This document shows positions 17,088 through 26,454 of a stretch of DNA of 64,000 nucleotides, in pieces. A model generated the notes under the pieces. The model worked only from the letters and a program-made list of their open reading frames with translations, had not been told where the DNA came from and searched no databases. The DNA lies in assembly GCA_963728295.1 (NCBI GenBank), contig CAVSKB010000013.1:1-64000 (forward strand), read 5' to 3'. Source of the DNA: DATJKD01 sp963728295. Its GTDB lineage: Bacteria > Pseudomonadota > Gammaproteobacteria > Steroidobacterales > Steroidobacteraceae. How positions within the stretch are numbered: position 1 is the stretch's first letter; each line of letters begins with the position of its first letter. The position numbers and the translations under genes were made by a program.

Positions 17088-18491
17088 ATGAGCGCCTGGC
17101 GTACTTTGATCCGTCGCGTCGTGACGACCCTGTTCGTTGCACTCGTGGCGTCCTGCGGAGGTGGGGGTTATGGCGGTGGCGGTGGGGGCTCCACCCCCCC
17201 TGCAACCCTGACGCTGTCGCTCGAGCCGACCACCATCACGCTGGGCCAAAGCGCCACCCTCACCTGGACCACAAATGGTGCGAGCTGTACAGCAACCGGA
17301 GCGTGGAGCGGAACGAAGTCCGCAGGCGGCAGCGAGACCGTCACCCCGACCGCAACTGGCATGTTTACCTATGGCTTGTCATGCCTCGGCGGAGGGTACG
17401 GCGAAAGTGATGGCAGGTCGGTGACGCTCACGGTCAACCCGGCGGCCAGCGCCTTCACAATGACGCTCCTGGTCTCCGGGTTTGGGGGTAGTGCGGCCAT
17501 TACGACGGATCCGAAGCTGGTGAGCCCAATGGGCATCGCCCTTATGCCGGGCGCCTCGGTCCGAGTGGCAAGCAGCAGCATGTCAACGGAATACGACGGC
17601 AACGGGAAACTCCAGTCCCCGCCTCGCACAGTGGCGGCTGGGGTATCAGCGATTGGAATGAAAACGACGATGGACCCGACCGGGATCGTCGCCAACAGCA
17701 CCCCGGATTTCGTGATCACCGCGGCTGGAAAGTCTGGCCCGGCTCAGTTCATCTACGCGGGGAAGGGCGGAATGCTCGGGGCCGGTTCGGGCGACATCGC
17801 CGAGACCACGATCGCGTACGCGGCTACGGACGGTGCGGTCTACCTGGGTTTGGCGCTCGCCAGCGACGGAGGCGGCACATTCCTGTACGCCACCGACTTC
17901 CGGAACAACAAGATCGACGTGTTCGACGGGAACTTCAGACGGATGGCGCCACGAGCGGGCAGTTTCAACGACCCGGCTCTGCCGCCCGGCTACGCGCCGT
18001 TCGGAATCCAGGCCGTTCAGAACGCAGCCGACGGCTCGACGCGGATCTACGTCACCTATGCGCGCCAGATCCCGCCCGATAACCGGGACAACGCCATCGG
18101 CGCGGGGCTCGGTCTCGTGAACGTGTTCGATACCCGGGGGACATTGCTCAAGCGTCTCGTGCCGGATGGCGGTGCGCTGGATGCGCCATGGGGCATCGCC
18201 CTTGCGCCCGCCGATTTTGGCAGCCTCGGCAATGCGCTCCTCATCGGAAATTCCGGCGACGGGAGGATCAATGCCTTCGATCCCGCGACCGGCAAGTTCG
18301 TCGGTACGGTGAGCGACGCCGATGCAAGGCCGATTGCGACGCGAGGCCTCCGCGCCCTGGCGTTCGGCAACGGGAGCCACAGCCAACCTCACAATACGCT
18401 GTTCTTCACGGCCGCCACCGACGAGACGGACGGCATTTTCGGGCGCATCGACGTGGGCGCAATGCCAGCGCCGTTGGAGCTCGCCGATTGA
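17088..18491 (+). CDS. TIGR03118 family beta-propeller lipoprotein
   Basis: A lipoprotein of 467 residues from the ATG at 17088. The signal ends in a VASC lipobox followed by a glycine-rich linker. An Ig-like domain (about residues 35-120: TITLGQSATLTWTTNGASC) precedes an NHL-type beta-propeller whose phrases TDPKLVSPMGIAL, DPTGIVANSTPDFVI and LDAPWGIALAP are characteristic of TIGR03118. The family is secreted and functionally uncharacterised. A longer frame from 17058 is less likely. It is divergent from the TonB-like gene, with 47 bases between them. Confidence 0.85.
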   Translation: MSAWRTLIRRVVTTLFVALVASCGGGGYGGGGGGSTPPATLTLSLEPTTITLGQSATLTWTTNGASCTATGAWSGTKSAGGSETVTPTATGMFTYGLSCLGGGYGESDGRSVTLTVNPAASAFTMTLLVSGFGGSAAITTDPKLVSPMGIALMPGASVRVASSSMSTEYDGNGKLQSPPRTVAAGVSAIGMKTTMDPTGIVANSTPDFVITAAGKSGPAQFIYAGKGGMLGAGSGDIAETTIAYAATDGAVYLGLALASDGGGTFLYATDFRNNKIDVFDGNFRRMAPRAGSFNDPALPPGYAPFGIQAVQNAADGSTRIYVTYARQIPPDNRDNAIGAGLGLVNVFDTRGTLLKRLVPDGGALDAPWGIALAPADFGSLGNALLIGNSGDGRINAFDPATGKFVGTVSDADARPIATRGLRALAFGNGSHSQPHNTLFFTAATDETDGIFGRIDVGAMPAPLELAD

Positions 18492-18610
18492 GGTAACGCT
18501 GACGTTCGACCGACACCCCCGAAGGCCGTCAGCGCGATCAACCGAGCACGTGTCTTGCAGAGCGGGCGGGGTTCGCGGAAGACTTCCGCGAACCCTCGAG
18601 GAGAATGCCC

Positions 18611-19102
18611 ATGACGCTGCAGGACTGGGGAGCGATCGGCGAGATGGTCGGCGCGCTGGCGGTGGTCGTCACGCTGATCTATCTGGCAAAGCAGATCCGC
18701 ATGAACACACATGCGATGGACGAAGGGCGCAAGCTCGCGCTCGCGCAAACCTACCAGATGCGGTCCGATGCTCTGCAGGCCATGCTCGTGCACGCCGCCG
18801 ATTCTGAGCACATCGGACCGATCATCATCAAGCTCACCGAGTTCGGCTATCCCGAGGACGTCAAGGCGCTGGATGAACTGACCGATCCCGAGCGTCGGCG
18901 GTTCCGGATGTGGCAGATCGCGCAGCAGACGCACTGGGACAACATGCACTATCAGTTCCAGCAGGGATATCTGGATCGCGAGTACTATGACGATGCGTTC
19001 AAGGATCGCGTCGTACGGCTCGCGCCGACGTGGAAGGCACTCGGTCTGACGAGCGGCCGCCGGAGTTTCTTCGCCGAGATCGAGCGCCTGGCGCGGGAGT
19101 GA
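18611..19102 (+). CDS. membrane-anchored hypothetical protein
   Basis: A 163-residue protein with one N-terminal membrane helix (about residues 6-25, IGEMVGALAVVVTLIYLAKQI), then a helical, charged domain with many aromatic residues (FRMWQIAQQTHWDNMHYQFQ). The second ATG (18611) has GAGGAG at good spacing and is preferred over 18605. The layout parallels the 2202 gene, but sequence similarity is limited to the anchor. Unknown function. Confidence 0.65.
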   Translation: MTLQDWGAIGEMVGALAVVVTLIYLAKQIRMNTHAMDEGRKLALAQTYQMRSDALQAMLVHAADSEHIGPIIIKLTEFGYPEDVKALDELTDPERRRFRMWQIAQQTHWDNMHYQFQQGYLDREYYDDAFKDRVVRLAPTWKALGLTSGRRSFFAEIERLARE

Positions 19103-19279
19103 GGTCGGTGTCGCAGGCGGCTCGATGGCGCCGGCGAAAGCTCGGTACGAGGCGTCGCCGCGGTTCTGGCCTGGAAACTGTGGACTGCGTCACAGCCAGC
19201 CCCGCCCCGATCGCGGCACCGGCTGACAGAAAGAGAGCTGCGTCGTCATGCGCGACTGATCGCAGCCCTACGATCTGCG

Positions 19280-21200
19280 ATGCGGCTCGAACCGCGTCCG
19301 GATGCGCTCGGCTTGAAGCTCCATACCAAGGTTCTGATAGCGCTTTACGCGGTGTTTGCCGTGTACGGTGTCATCGACTACACGATTCAGAGGCAGGTCA
19401 TACTGCCAAGCTTCGAATCGCTCGAGGAGGAATCCGCGCGCACCGACATGGAGCGGGTCACGCGCACGCTCGACCGCGAGCTGACACAGCTCATGACCTT
19501 CAGTGCCGACTGGGGCAACTGGATCGACACCTACAAGTTCATGGAGGACAAGAACCAGGATTTCATCGACATCAACATGAACCCATCGTTCCTGAACTCC
19601 TCCGGAATCGAGCTGGTGGCGTTTCTCGATCGGGAGGGCCGTTACGTCTGGCGTCAGGGCTATGACGCCAGGATTCATGAGCCGCTCCGCTTCGCGTTTC
19701 TCGACGACGATTCGCTGGGGTCCGGGCACCCGTTCCTGCCGGCGATTGCACAGGGCACGCGCAACCAGGGCATCGTACTGACCGAGCATGGGCCGATGCT
19801 GCTCACGCTGTCGCCGATCCTCGACGGCAACGGCAACGGTCCACATCGCGGGGCGGTGCTGATGGGCCGGCTGCTCGCCGGAAAGCGCATCGCGCAGCTC
19901 GCCGAACAGGCACAGGTGCAGTTGACCCTCAGGGTCCTTGGTACACCGTACCCGCAGCAGAGCACGGCGCCGGACGGGCCCGTTATGACCCGCATCGTGC
20001 ATCGTGAAGGCATCAACGAGGTTTACCGCGAGATCACTGACATCTATGGCAGGCATGCCCTGAGGTTGCGGATCGATGTGCCGCGATCGATCACGGCCAA
20101 GGGGCGGGCGGCCACGCGGTTTGCGCTCTCATCACTGCTGATCGTCGGCGTGATCGTGATCCTCGTCCTGATCTTCGCAATACGCCACATGATCCTCGGC
20201 CCGGTCAGCCGGATGACTCAGCACGCGGTGCGCATCGCCGAGCATGACGACCTGACGGTTCGCCTCGCTCTCGACCGCCGGGACGAGCTCGGGTCTTCTC
20301 GCCCGCGAGTTCGACAAGATGGTCGACAAGCTGGAGGATGCCCGGCGCCGGCTGGTCGACCACTCCTTCGAGGCCGGCGCCGCCCAGCTCGCAAGCGGCG
20401 TGCTGCACAACGTGGGCAACGCGATGACGCCGCTCAGCGTCACCGTGGCCTCGCTGCAGAAGCGCCTGCGCGAGGCGCCGGTTGACGACGTCATGCTGGT
20501 ACTTGCCGAGATGGACAAGGCGGACGTCTCGCCCGAGCGCCGTGCGGATCTCGAGGAGTTCCTGCGGCTCACCGGTCGCGAGCTCGCCAGTGCCGTCACC
20601 CAGGCCCACGGCGAGTCCGACACGGTGGCGCGCCAGGCAGAGATGATCCAGCAGGTGCTTGCGCAGCAGCTCCGTTCGTCGCATGCCGCACCGGTCATCG
20701 AAGCCGTACGCCTGCCCGATCTGATCGAGCGCGCCGTCGACATGGTCCCCATAGCGCTGCGCCCGTTCCTCTCCATCCATGTCGACTCTGCGCTGCAGTC
20801 GCTCAAGTCCGTCCACGTGGCGCGTACGACGTTGCAGCAGGTCTTTCAGAACCTGATCCAGAACGCGGCCGAGTCAATGCGGGACGTCGGCCGCGCGCGC
20901 GGCAACCTTCATGTCTCGGGCGGCATCGTGGCCGGCCCCGAGGGCGGCAAGCTCCAGCTGCGCTTCACCGACGATGGTGCCGGCATCGCGGCGGAGCACT
21001 TGCCGCGGATCTTCGAGCGCGGCTTCAGCACGAAGTCGCGCGAGTCCAATTCAGGCATCGGGCTGCACTGGTGCGCCAACGCCCTGCACGCGCTTGGCGG
21101 CAGCCTGAAGGCGGAGATATCCGCGTCCGGCCAGGGCGCGAGCTTCCTGGTTACGTTACCGATGGTCGAGCAAGGCACCGGCGCGGCCCGCGCCGCATGA
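19280..21200 (+). CDS. CHASE4-HAMP sensor histidine kinase, one frameshift
   Basis: A first membrane helix (about residues 14-33) is followed by a periplasmic CHASE4 domain (SADWGNWIDTYKFMED, ELVAFLDREGRYVW), a second membrane helix (about 279-303), a HAMP domain (GPVSRMTQHAVRIAEHDDL), then a kinase core. The phospho-accepting histidine is in an unusual H-box, ASGVLHNVGNAMTPL. The ATPase part has NLIQNAAES (N box), DDGAGIAAEHLPRIFERGF (G1/F) and GIGLHW (G2). The frame breaks at GGG 20291-20293: removing one G rejoins DELG to LLAREFDKM and gives about 640 residues. Its stop overlaps the next start as ATGA, so the pair is translationally coupled. Confidence 0.88.
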
Positions 21201-23119
21201 GAAAGCACATGACAGCAAGCAACCGACAGTCCATCCGTGTCCTGGTGGTCGATGACGATCCGGACATCCTGGGCGCATACCGCCAGGTCCTGAGCGACTC
21301 CGTGCCCAGCAGTGATCGTGCTGCCATCGACGATCTGCGCGCACGGCTGTTCGCGTCGGGTGGCGGCAAACGCCAGCCGGCCGCTGCGTCAGCGGCTGCG
21401 AGCTCGTTCGAGGCGATCGTATGCAACGGTGCCGAGGCGGCGGTCGACGCGGTCCGTCAGGCGTCCGCGGCCGGCGAGCCGATCTCGGTAGCATTTCTCG
21501 ATATGCGCATGCCACCAGGCCCCGATGGTGCCTGGGCCGCGGAGCGCATACGCGAGATCGACCCGCTGATAGAGATCGTGATCTGCACCGCGTATTCCGA
21601 CGTCGATCCGGCGGAGATCGGCAGGCGCGTCACGCCTGCGGACAAGCTGTTCTATCTGCAGAAGCCGTTTCATCCGCACGAGGTGCGACAACTCGCGCTC
21701 GCACTCGGCGAGAAGCGTGCGGGTGCCGAGCAACGCACGGCGCAGCTTACGGAGTTCGACCTGCTGACCGGCCTCCCGAGCCGCGCGCGATTCATCGCAC
21801 ACCTCGGGGAGGCAGTGCAGGAGGCGCGCGCCAACAAGCACAAGCTCGCCGTGCTGCACGTCGATCTGGACAACTTCCGCCGCGTCAACGACACGCTGGG
21901 GCTCGTCGCAGGTGATGAGCTGTTGCGGCTTGTCGCGCGGCAGGTGCGGGAGTCGCTGCGACGCGACGACGTGGTGTCGCGCACACCCCGTCGGACCGAT
22001 GCAAGCGACGATGTCGCGCGCATCGGCGGAGACCAGTTCATGGTGCTGCTGCACGCGATCAATGATGTCAAGGATGCGGCGGCCGTCGCGGAACGCCTGA
22101 CGAAGCCATTGATCGCGTCTACGCCGCTGGCCAATCGGTCCCTCTCGGTGACGGCGAGCGTCGGGGTCGCGATCTATCCGACCGACAGTTCGGATGAAGA
22201 AGCGCTGCTGCGTCACGCGAGCATCGCGATGAATGGTGCGCGAAGACGCGGCGCGGGCCACTGTGCCTTCTATGACGAGGCGATGCATGCGGGTGTGCAG
22301 AACCGGCTCAAGCTCGAGGCGTTGCTCCAGACGGCGCTCGCGAAGAACGAGTTTTCGCTGCACTACCAGCCTCAATTCGACCTGAGCACCGGCAGGATTT
22401 CGGGCATCGAAGCACTGCTGCGCTGGAACAGCAGCGAGCTCGGGCCGATCACCCCGGACGAGTTCATCCCCGTCGCCGAGGAGATCGGCGTAATTCTGCC
22501 GATCGGTGAGTGGGTTCTTCGCAGCGCATGCCGGCAGGCGCGGATCTGGCAGCAGAACGGACTCCCGGAGATGCGGATAGGCGTCAATGTGTCGTGCCTG
22601 CAGTTCACGCAGCCGAACTTCGTCGCGCTGGTGGCAGATGTGCTCAAGGAAACGGGACTCGAGGCGCGAACGCTCGAGCTCGAGATCACCGAATCCCTGT
22701 TGATGAAGAACGAGGAGTTGACCAGCAAGCTGCTGCTGGAGTTGCGCAGTCTCGGCGTCTCGGTCGCGATCGACGATTTCGGCATCGGCTACTCGAGCCT
22801 CGGCCGGCTGAACGACTTCCCGGTGAACAGGCTGAAGATCGATCGCTCCTTCGTACAGGGCGTCGACAACATGGGGCGGCCCGCCGCGCTCGTGGCGGCG
22901 ATCCTGTCGATGGCCAAGGCGCTCGGCCTCGACGTCGTGGCCGAGGGCGTCGAGGACTTCAACCAGCTGCTGCACCTGCAGGACCAGCACTGCAACGAAG
23001 TCCAGGGCTACCTACTCAGCAAGCCACTGCCGGCCGACAAGGTCACCGAGTTGCTCGATCGTCTCGCCAAGAGCGACGAAGCAAGCCGCACCATGCGGCT
23101 GCGCAGCCTGGCTGGTTGA
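21197..23119 (+). CDS. REC-GGDEF-EAL response regulator (cyclic di-GMP phosphodiesterase likely)
   Basis: A 640-residue regulator beginning at the ATG that overlaps the kinase stop. REC domain: VLVVDDDPDI, phospho-acceptor D in FLDMRMPPGPDG, and K in LQKPF. GGDEF domain: the signature reads GGDQF, with Q replacing the key acidic residue, and the RxxD inhibitory site is absent, so cyclase activity is doubtful. EAL domain: EALLRW, NVSCLQF, EITESLL, IDDFGIGYSS, KIDRSFV, AEGVE and QGYL are all present, as needed for cyclic di-GMP hydrolysis. The partner kinase upstream probably sets its phosphorylation. Confidence 0.92.
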   Translation: MRKHMTASNRQSIRVLVVDDDPDILGAYRQVLSDSVPSSDRAAIDDLRARLFASGGGKRQPAAASAAASSFEAIVCNGAEAAVDAVRQASAAGEPISVAFLDMRMPPGPDGAWAAERIREIDPLIEIVICTAYSDVDPAEIGRRVTPADKLFYLQKPFHPHEVRQLALALGEKRAGAEQRTAQLTEFDLLTGLPSRARFIAHLGEAVQEARANKHKLAVLHVDLDNFRRVNDTLGLVAGDELLRLVARQVRESLRRDDVVSRTPRRTDASDDVARIGGDQFMVLLHAINDVKDAAAVAERLTKPLIASTPLANRSLSVTASVGVAIYPTDSSDEEALLRHASIAMNGARRRGAGHCAFYDEAMHAGVQNRLKLEALLQTALAKNEFSLHYQPQFDLSTGRISGIEALLRWNSSELGPITPDEFIPVAEEIGVILPIGEWVLRSACRQARIWQQNGLPEMRIGVNVSCLQFTQPNFVALVADVLKETGLEARTLELEITESLLMKNEELTSKLLLELRSLGVSVAIDDFGIGYSSLGRLNDFPVNRLKIDRSFVQGVDNMGRPAALVAAILSMAKALGLDVVAEGVEDFNQLLHLQDQHCNEVQGYLLSKPLPADKVTELLDRLAKSDEASRTMRLRSLAG

Positions 23120-23208
23120 TTCCGGCCGAACTTCGGGCCCACCGGAATGTCGCATACTGCAGGGGCGGCACGAATGTCCCCTGGCCGTCCGAATCGGAGG
23201 AGGCTTGC

Positions 23209-23502
23209 ATGCGTGGATCGCTGAGGTGCGCTTGGCTGGTGATGATCGGGTGTGTCGTATTCGGCACGGCACCCGCGGAGGAGACGTTCCGGTGCGGCAG
23301 CAAGCTGATCGGTATCGGGATGACGCAGGGCGAGGTCCTGGCGCACTGCGGAGAGCCAACGTCCCGGTCGGCGGAGGAGCAGGATGTGCGCAGTGGCAAC
23401 CAGGTCGTGGGGAAGACGACGGTCCACAGGTGGACCTACGAGTCCTATAGCTCCACGCGCACCCTCGTCTTCGATCAGGACCGCCTGACGTCGATCGAGT
23501 GA
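23209..23502 (+). CDS. DUF2845-type small secreted protein
   Basis: A 97-residue protein. The signal peptide is MRGSLRCAWLVMIGCVVFGT with cleavage near PAE-ETF. The mature part begins FRCGSKLIGIGMTQGEVLAHCGEPT, the typical DUF2845 start, in which a pair of cysteines frames a short helix-turn also seen in BamE/SmpA-like small envelope proteins, and ends WTYESYSSTRTLVFDQDRL. GGAGGAGG before the ATG gives a strong start. It lies 90 bases after the REC-GGDEF-EAL gene and may be cotranscribed. Confidence 0.8.
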   Translation: MRGSLRCAWLVMIGCVVFGTAPAEETFRCGSKLIGIGMTQGEVLAHCGEPTSRSAEEQDVRSGNQVVGKTTVHRWTYESYSSTRTLVFDQDRLTSIE

Positions 23503-23524
23503 CCGGTAGGGGCGTCAGGTAGCC

Positions 23525-24226
23525 TCACATCGGGAGATCGAAGGCCAGCACCTCGGCATCGCGTCCCGCCTCGAAAAGCAGCGTCTCCGTACCGGTTAGC
23601 TTCAACGCATCGCCAGCGTCCAGCCTGACCCCGCCGGCGATCACGCTACCGCGAGCCACGTGCACGTATGCGCGACGGTGCGGCAGAATTTCGAGCGTCG
23701 CGTGCTCCGCTCCATCGAACATGCCCGCATACATTCGCGCGTCCTGATGAATGAGGACCGATCCGTCTGCGCGGTCGGGCGACGCGACCAGCCGCAGCCG
23801 GCCGCGCTTGTCGCCTGCGGGAATGCATCGTTCCTCGTAGCTCGGCGCGATGTCGCGCCTGTTCGGCTGGATCCAGATCTGAAGGAAATGAACCGGCTCG
23901 GTCTTCGACGGGTTGAACTCGCTGTGCCGGATCCCGGTGCCGGCGCTCATCCGCTGGACGTCGCCCGGCCGGATAACGGAGCCATTGCCGATCGAATCCT
24001 GGTGTGCCAGCTCTCCGGCGAGCACGTAGCTGATGATCTCCATTTCCCGGTGGCCGTGGGTGCCGAAGCCTGCGCCCGGCTGTACGCGATCCTCATTGAT
24101 CACGCGGAGTGGACCGAACTCGACGTGCCCGGGATCGAAGTATTCGGCGAAGGAGAAGGAGTGATAGGACTTCAGCCAGCCGTGGTCGGCATAGCCGCGT
24201 TCGTCGCTGCGCCTGATCTCCTGCAC
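23525..24226 (-). CDS. pirin family protein
   Basis: A bicupin pirin of about 233 residues. The metal site is in the N-terminal cupin: GFGTHGHREMEIISYVLAGEL (two histidines and glutamate) and GTGIRHSEFNP. The opening RSDERGYADHGWLKSYHSF is diagnostic of YhhW-type pirins, some of which have quercetin 2,3-dioxygenase activity in vitro. I chose GTG 24226, with GGAG eight bases upstream. The frame extends to 24370, but those 48 residues do not match the family's usual start. Physiological role unclear. Confidence 0.85.
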   Translation of the reverse strand: MQEIRRSDERGYADHGWLKSYHSFSFAEYFDPGHVEFGPLRVINEDRVQPGAGFGTHGHREMEIISYVLAGELAHQDSIGNGSVIRPGDVQRMSAGTGIRHSEFNPSKTEPVHFLQIWIQPNRRDIAPSYEERCIPAGDKRGRLRLVASPDRADGSVLIHQDARMYAGMFDGAEHATLEILPHRRAYVHVARGSVIAGGVRLDAGDALKLTGTETLLFEAGRDAEVLAFDLPM

Positions 24227-24538
24227 TGTCGTCACTCCGATTGGACCCGCAGCCGAACGCTCCTGGGTATCGTGGATGATACGCGAACGATAGATCTCGC
24301 CACTGAGGTTGAACCCTCGCTGACTCGGCGCGCCATCTGACTGAAACACGTGGTCCGCGGGCGAGGTCACGTACGAGAAGGACGCTCTGTCCGGGCCGCA
24401 AACGGATGCCGATCGCCCCCGAGACGGTCCGCGGAAATAGTTGACAAGACAGCTGGGTTACGACCCACTAAATGGTCGTTTATGAAGCTAAATATGCATT
24501 GAGAAGACGCTGCCATCCGCCTAAAATAGCGCTTTAGC
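24227..24538. promoter_or_regulatory. divergent intergenic region
   Basis: About 310 bases between the pirin and TetR starts. The open frame of pirin extends part way in but looks non-coding. The half next to the TetR gene is unusually A+T-rich for this window. It holds an isolated TTGACA (24441-24446) without a convincing -10 partner at 16-18 bases, and the operator-like palindrome listed separately. No other element is seen. Confidence 0.5.
24467..24484. promoter_or_regulatory. TetR/BetI-like operator candidate, copy 1
   Basis: ACTAAATGGTCGTTTATG, with dyad TAAA...TTTA centred at 24475/24476, lies 55 bases upstream of the first TetR gene. It aligns without gaps to copy 2 at 41329-41346 upstream of the second TetR gene. 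Of 18 positions 12 are identical, and five of the six differences are transitions. Probably a binding site for one or both regulators. Confidence 0.55.
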
Positions 24539-25199
24539 ATGCGAACGGAGGCGGCACAACACATGTCGGCAAATCCAGAGACCGACCTCGAAGCCCGTCC
24601 CACCGGATCACGGCTCGACCTGATCAATGCGACCGCAACTGCGATCGCCGAGCACGGACTCTCGGCGTTGACCTCCGCCAAGATCGCCGGCGCCGCCGGC
24701 CTCACGGCGGCCTCCGTCAACTTTCACTTCGGCAGCAAGGAAGCCTTGCTGATCGCGACCCTGCGCGAGGTGTCCGAAGAGTTTGCGGACGTGACCGAGG
24801 AGGTGCTCGCGGCGGCGGGTGACGATGCGCTCAAGGGCCTGCTTGGCATCATCGATGCGAGCGCTCAGCCCGCGAGTTGAGCGACTCGCGCAAGGTGGCG
24901 GTCTGGTACGCCTTCCTCGCCGAATCGAGCGCGCGCGAGGACTACCAGCGGATCTGCGGCGATCGCGACGACGCGTTCTACGCGGCCGTGACACGTCTCT
25001 GCACCGCGCTGATCGCGGCGGGCGCACCGCAGCACCGTCCCGATGCCGCTGCAGTGTCAATGGGTCTCACCGGTCTGCATCGATCAGTTGTGGCAGGGCA
25101 TTCTGTTCGACGGTGACGAGTTCGATCGCGAAGCGGGCAGGCGGCAGTGCCATGCATACCTTTGGAGCGTGTTTCCGTGGCTGGCGGACCAGATCGCGG
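24539..25199 (+). CDS. TetR family transcriptional regulator (BetI-like), two frameshifts
   Basis: The N-terminal helix-turn-helix is clear: LINATATAIAEHGLSALTSAK, then AGLTAASVNFHFGSKEALL, the TetR recognition helix. The ligand-binding part continues in two other frames: SDSRKVAVWYAFLAESSAR (frame from about 24877) and IDQLWQGILFDGDEFDRE (frame from about 25043), both BetI-like patterns. The breaks lie near 24866 and at about 25078, where dropping one base of CTGCATC restores the reading. The natural stop is not resolved, because the last frame runs into the Rieske gene. The choline repressor BetI is the best-known relative. A palindrome upstream suggests autoregulation. Confidence 0.75.
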
Positions 25200-26454
25200 C
25201 GCGGCGACCGAAGCGGCGCCTGCTCGGTCTCCCGCGCCGCAGGAGGTGGCCGACCCGGGCCTTCGCTATACGCTGCCCGCGTGGGTGTATCGCAACGATG
25301 AGTTCCACGAGCTCGAATTGGAGCACCTGCTGCTGCCTGGGTGGCAGATCGTCTGCCACGTGAGCGAAGTCGCCAACATCGGCGACTACGTCAGCTTCGA
25401 TTTCCTCGGGCAGCGGGGGTTCGTGGTCCGCGATGAGAGCGGGGCGGTGCGCGCATTTCACAACGTCTGCTCGCACCGTGCACACGCGGTCGTTTCCGGC
25501 GAGCGCGGTCACTGCAGCAAATTCCTGACCTGCATGTACCACGGCTGGACTTATCACCTCGACGGGCGCAACCGCAGCATCAGTGCGCCGGACACGTTTC
25601 CCAGGTTCGACCGGTCGAAGTTCGGTCTCAAGCCCATCGAGCTCGAGGTCTACCAGGGGATGGTGTTCGTACGTTTTCGCACCGGCTGGCCGAGTGTTGC
25701 CGCGCTCATGCAGCCGTATCACGCAGAGCTCGAGCATTACCGCATGGACCAGATGGTGCCGCTCGACGAGCTGTGGGTCCACGATCTCGAGATCGACTGG
25801 AAGAACGTGATCGAGAACTACGTCGAGGACTACCACTTCCCGATCGGGCATCCGGGACTGTCGGCTCTGATGGAGCCGAAGTACGACCGCGAGGTGCGGC
25901 CCGAGGGCACGATGCGGTTGAGCCACCGGATGCGCGAGAAGCCGCTTGCATCGTCGTGGAGCGCGGTGCGTTATGCGGCGTTCCTGCCCGCGATCGAGCA
26001 TCTTCCCGAGGACATGCGGCGGCGCTGGACGTATTTCGGCCTCTTTCCGAACGTGTATTTCGACATCTACCCCGAGTGGCTGGATTTCTTCCATGTCGTG
26101 CCCACCGGGCCGGGTCGCGTGCGGATCCGCGCGCGCTCATTCGGGTTCCCGGACGACCGGCGCGAGATGCGTGCGGCGCGGTTCCTGTGCGCGCGTCTCA
26201 ACGCGCGGGTGCAGGCGGAGGACGAGATCCTCACGCGGTCCGTTCAGCAGGGGCTCGCCTCGGGCGCCTACGGGCAGGGCATCCTCTCGGACAAGGAGGT
26301 CGTGCTGGCCGGATTCCAGGACTGGATCCGCGAGCGAATCCCGGTCGCGCGGCTTGCGCAGGCGCCGCCGCGCGGCTCAGTCGCCGCGAGAAATGCGGCG
26401 CTCAGGTCATCCGCGGTCGGTGGTCATTCTGCCGCCCAGGTCACGCCTGCGTAG
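25178..26454 (+). CDS. Rieske non-heme iron oxygenase, alpha subunit (first copy)
   Basis: About 425 residues. The Rieske [2Fe-2S] cluster motif is complete: CSHRAHAV and CMYHGWTYHLDG. The mononuclear iron site is ENYVEDYHFPIGHPG, where both histidines are present and the residue three before the first histidine, the bridging position to the neighbouring Rieske centre, is glutamate instead of the usual aspartate. Glutamate there is typical of quaternary-amine oxygenases such as CntA and GbcA. The start is uncertain; GTG 25178 has GGAG nine bases upstream and lies within the end of the TetR gene. No reductase gene lies next to it. Its end overlaps the convergent TonB receptor by about 30 bases. 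Substrate unknown. Confidence 0.85.

Noticed and set aside
19268..20056. Leftward 262-residue frame over the CHASE4 domain
   Set aside because: Antisense shadow of a high-GC gene; arginine/histidine-rich with no domain.
24441..24469. TTGACA with a -10 box as a sigma70 promoter for the first TetR gene
   Set aside because: The -35 is perfect but the hexamers at 16-18 base spacing (around CCCACT) do not resemble a -10 element.
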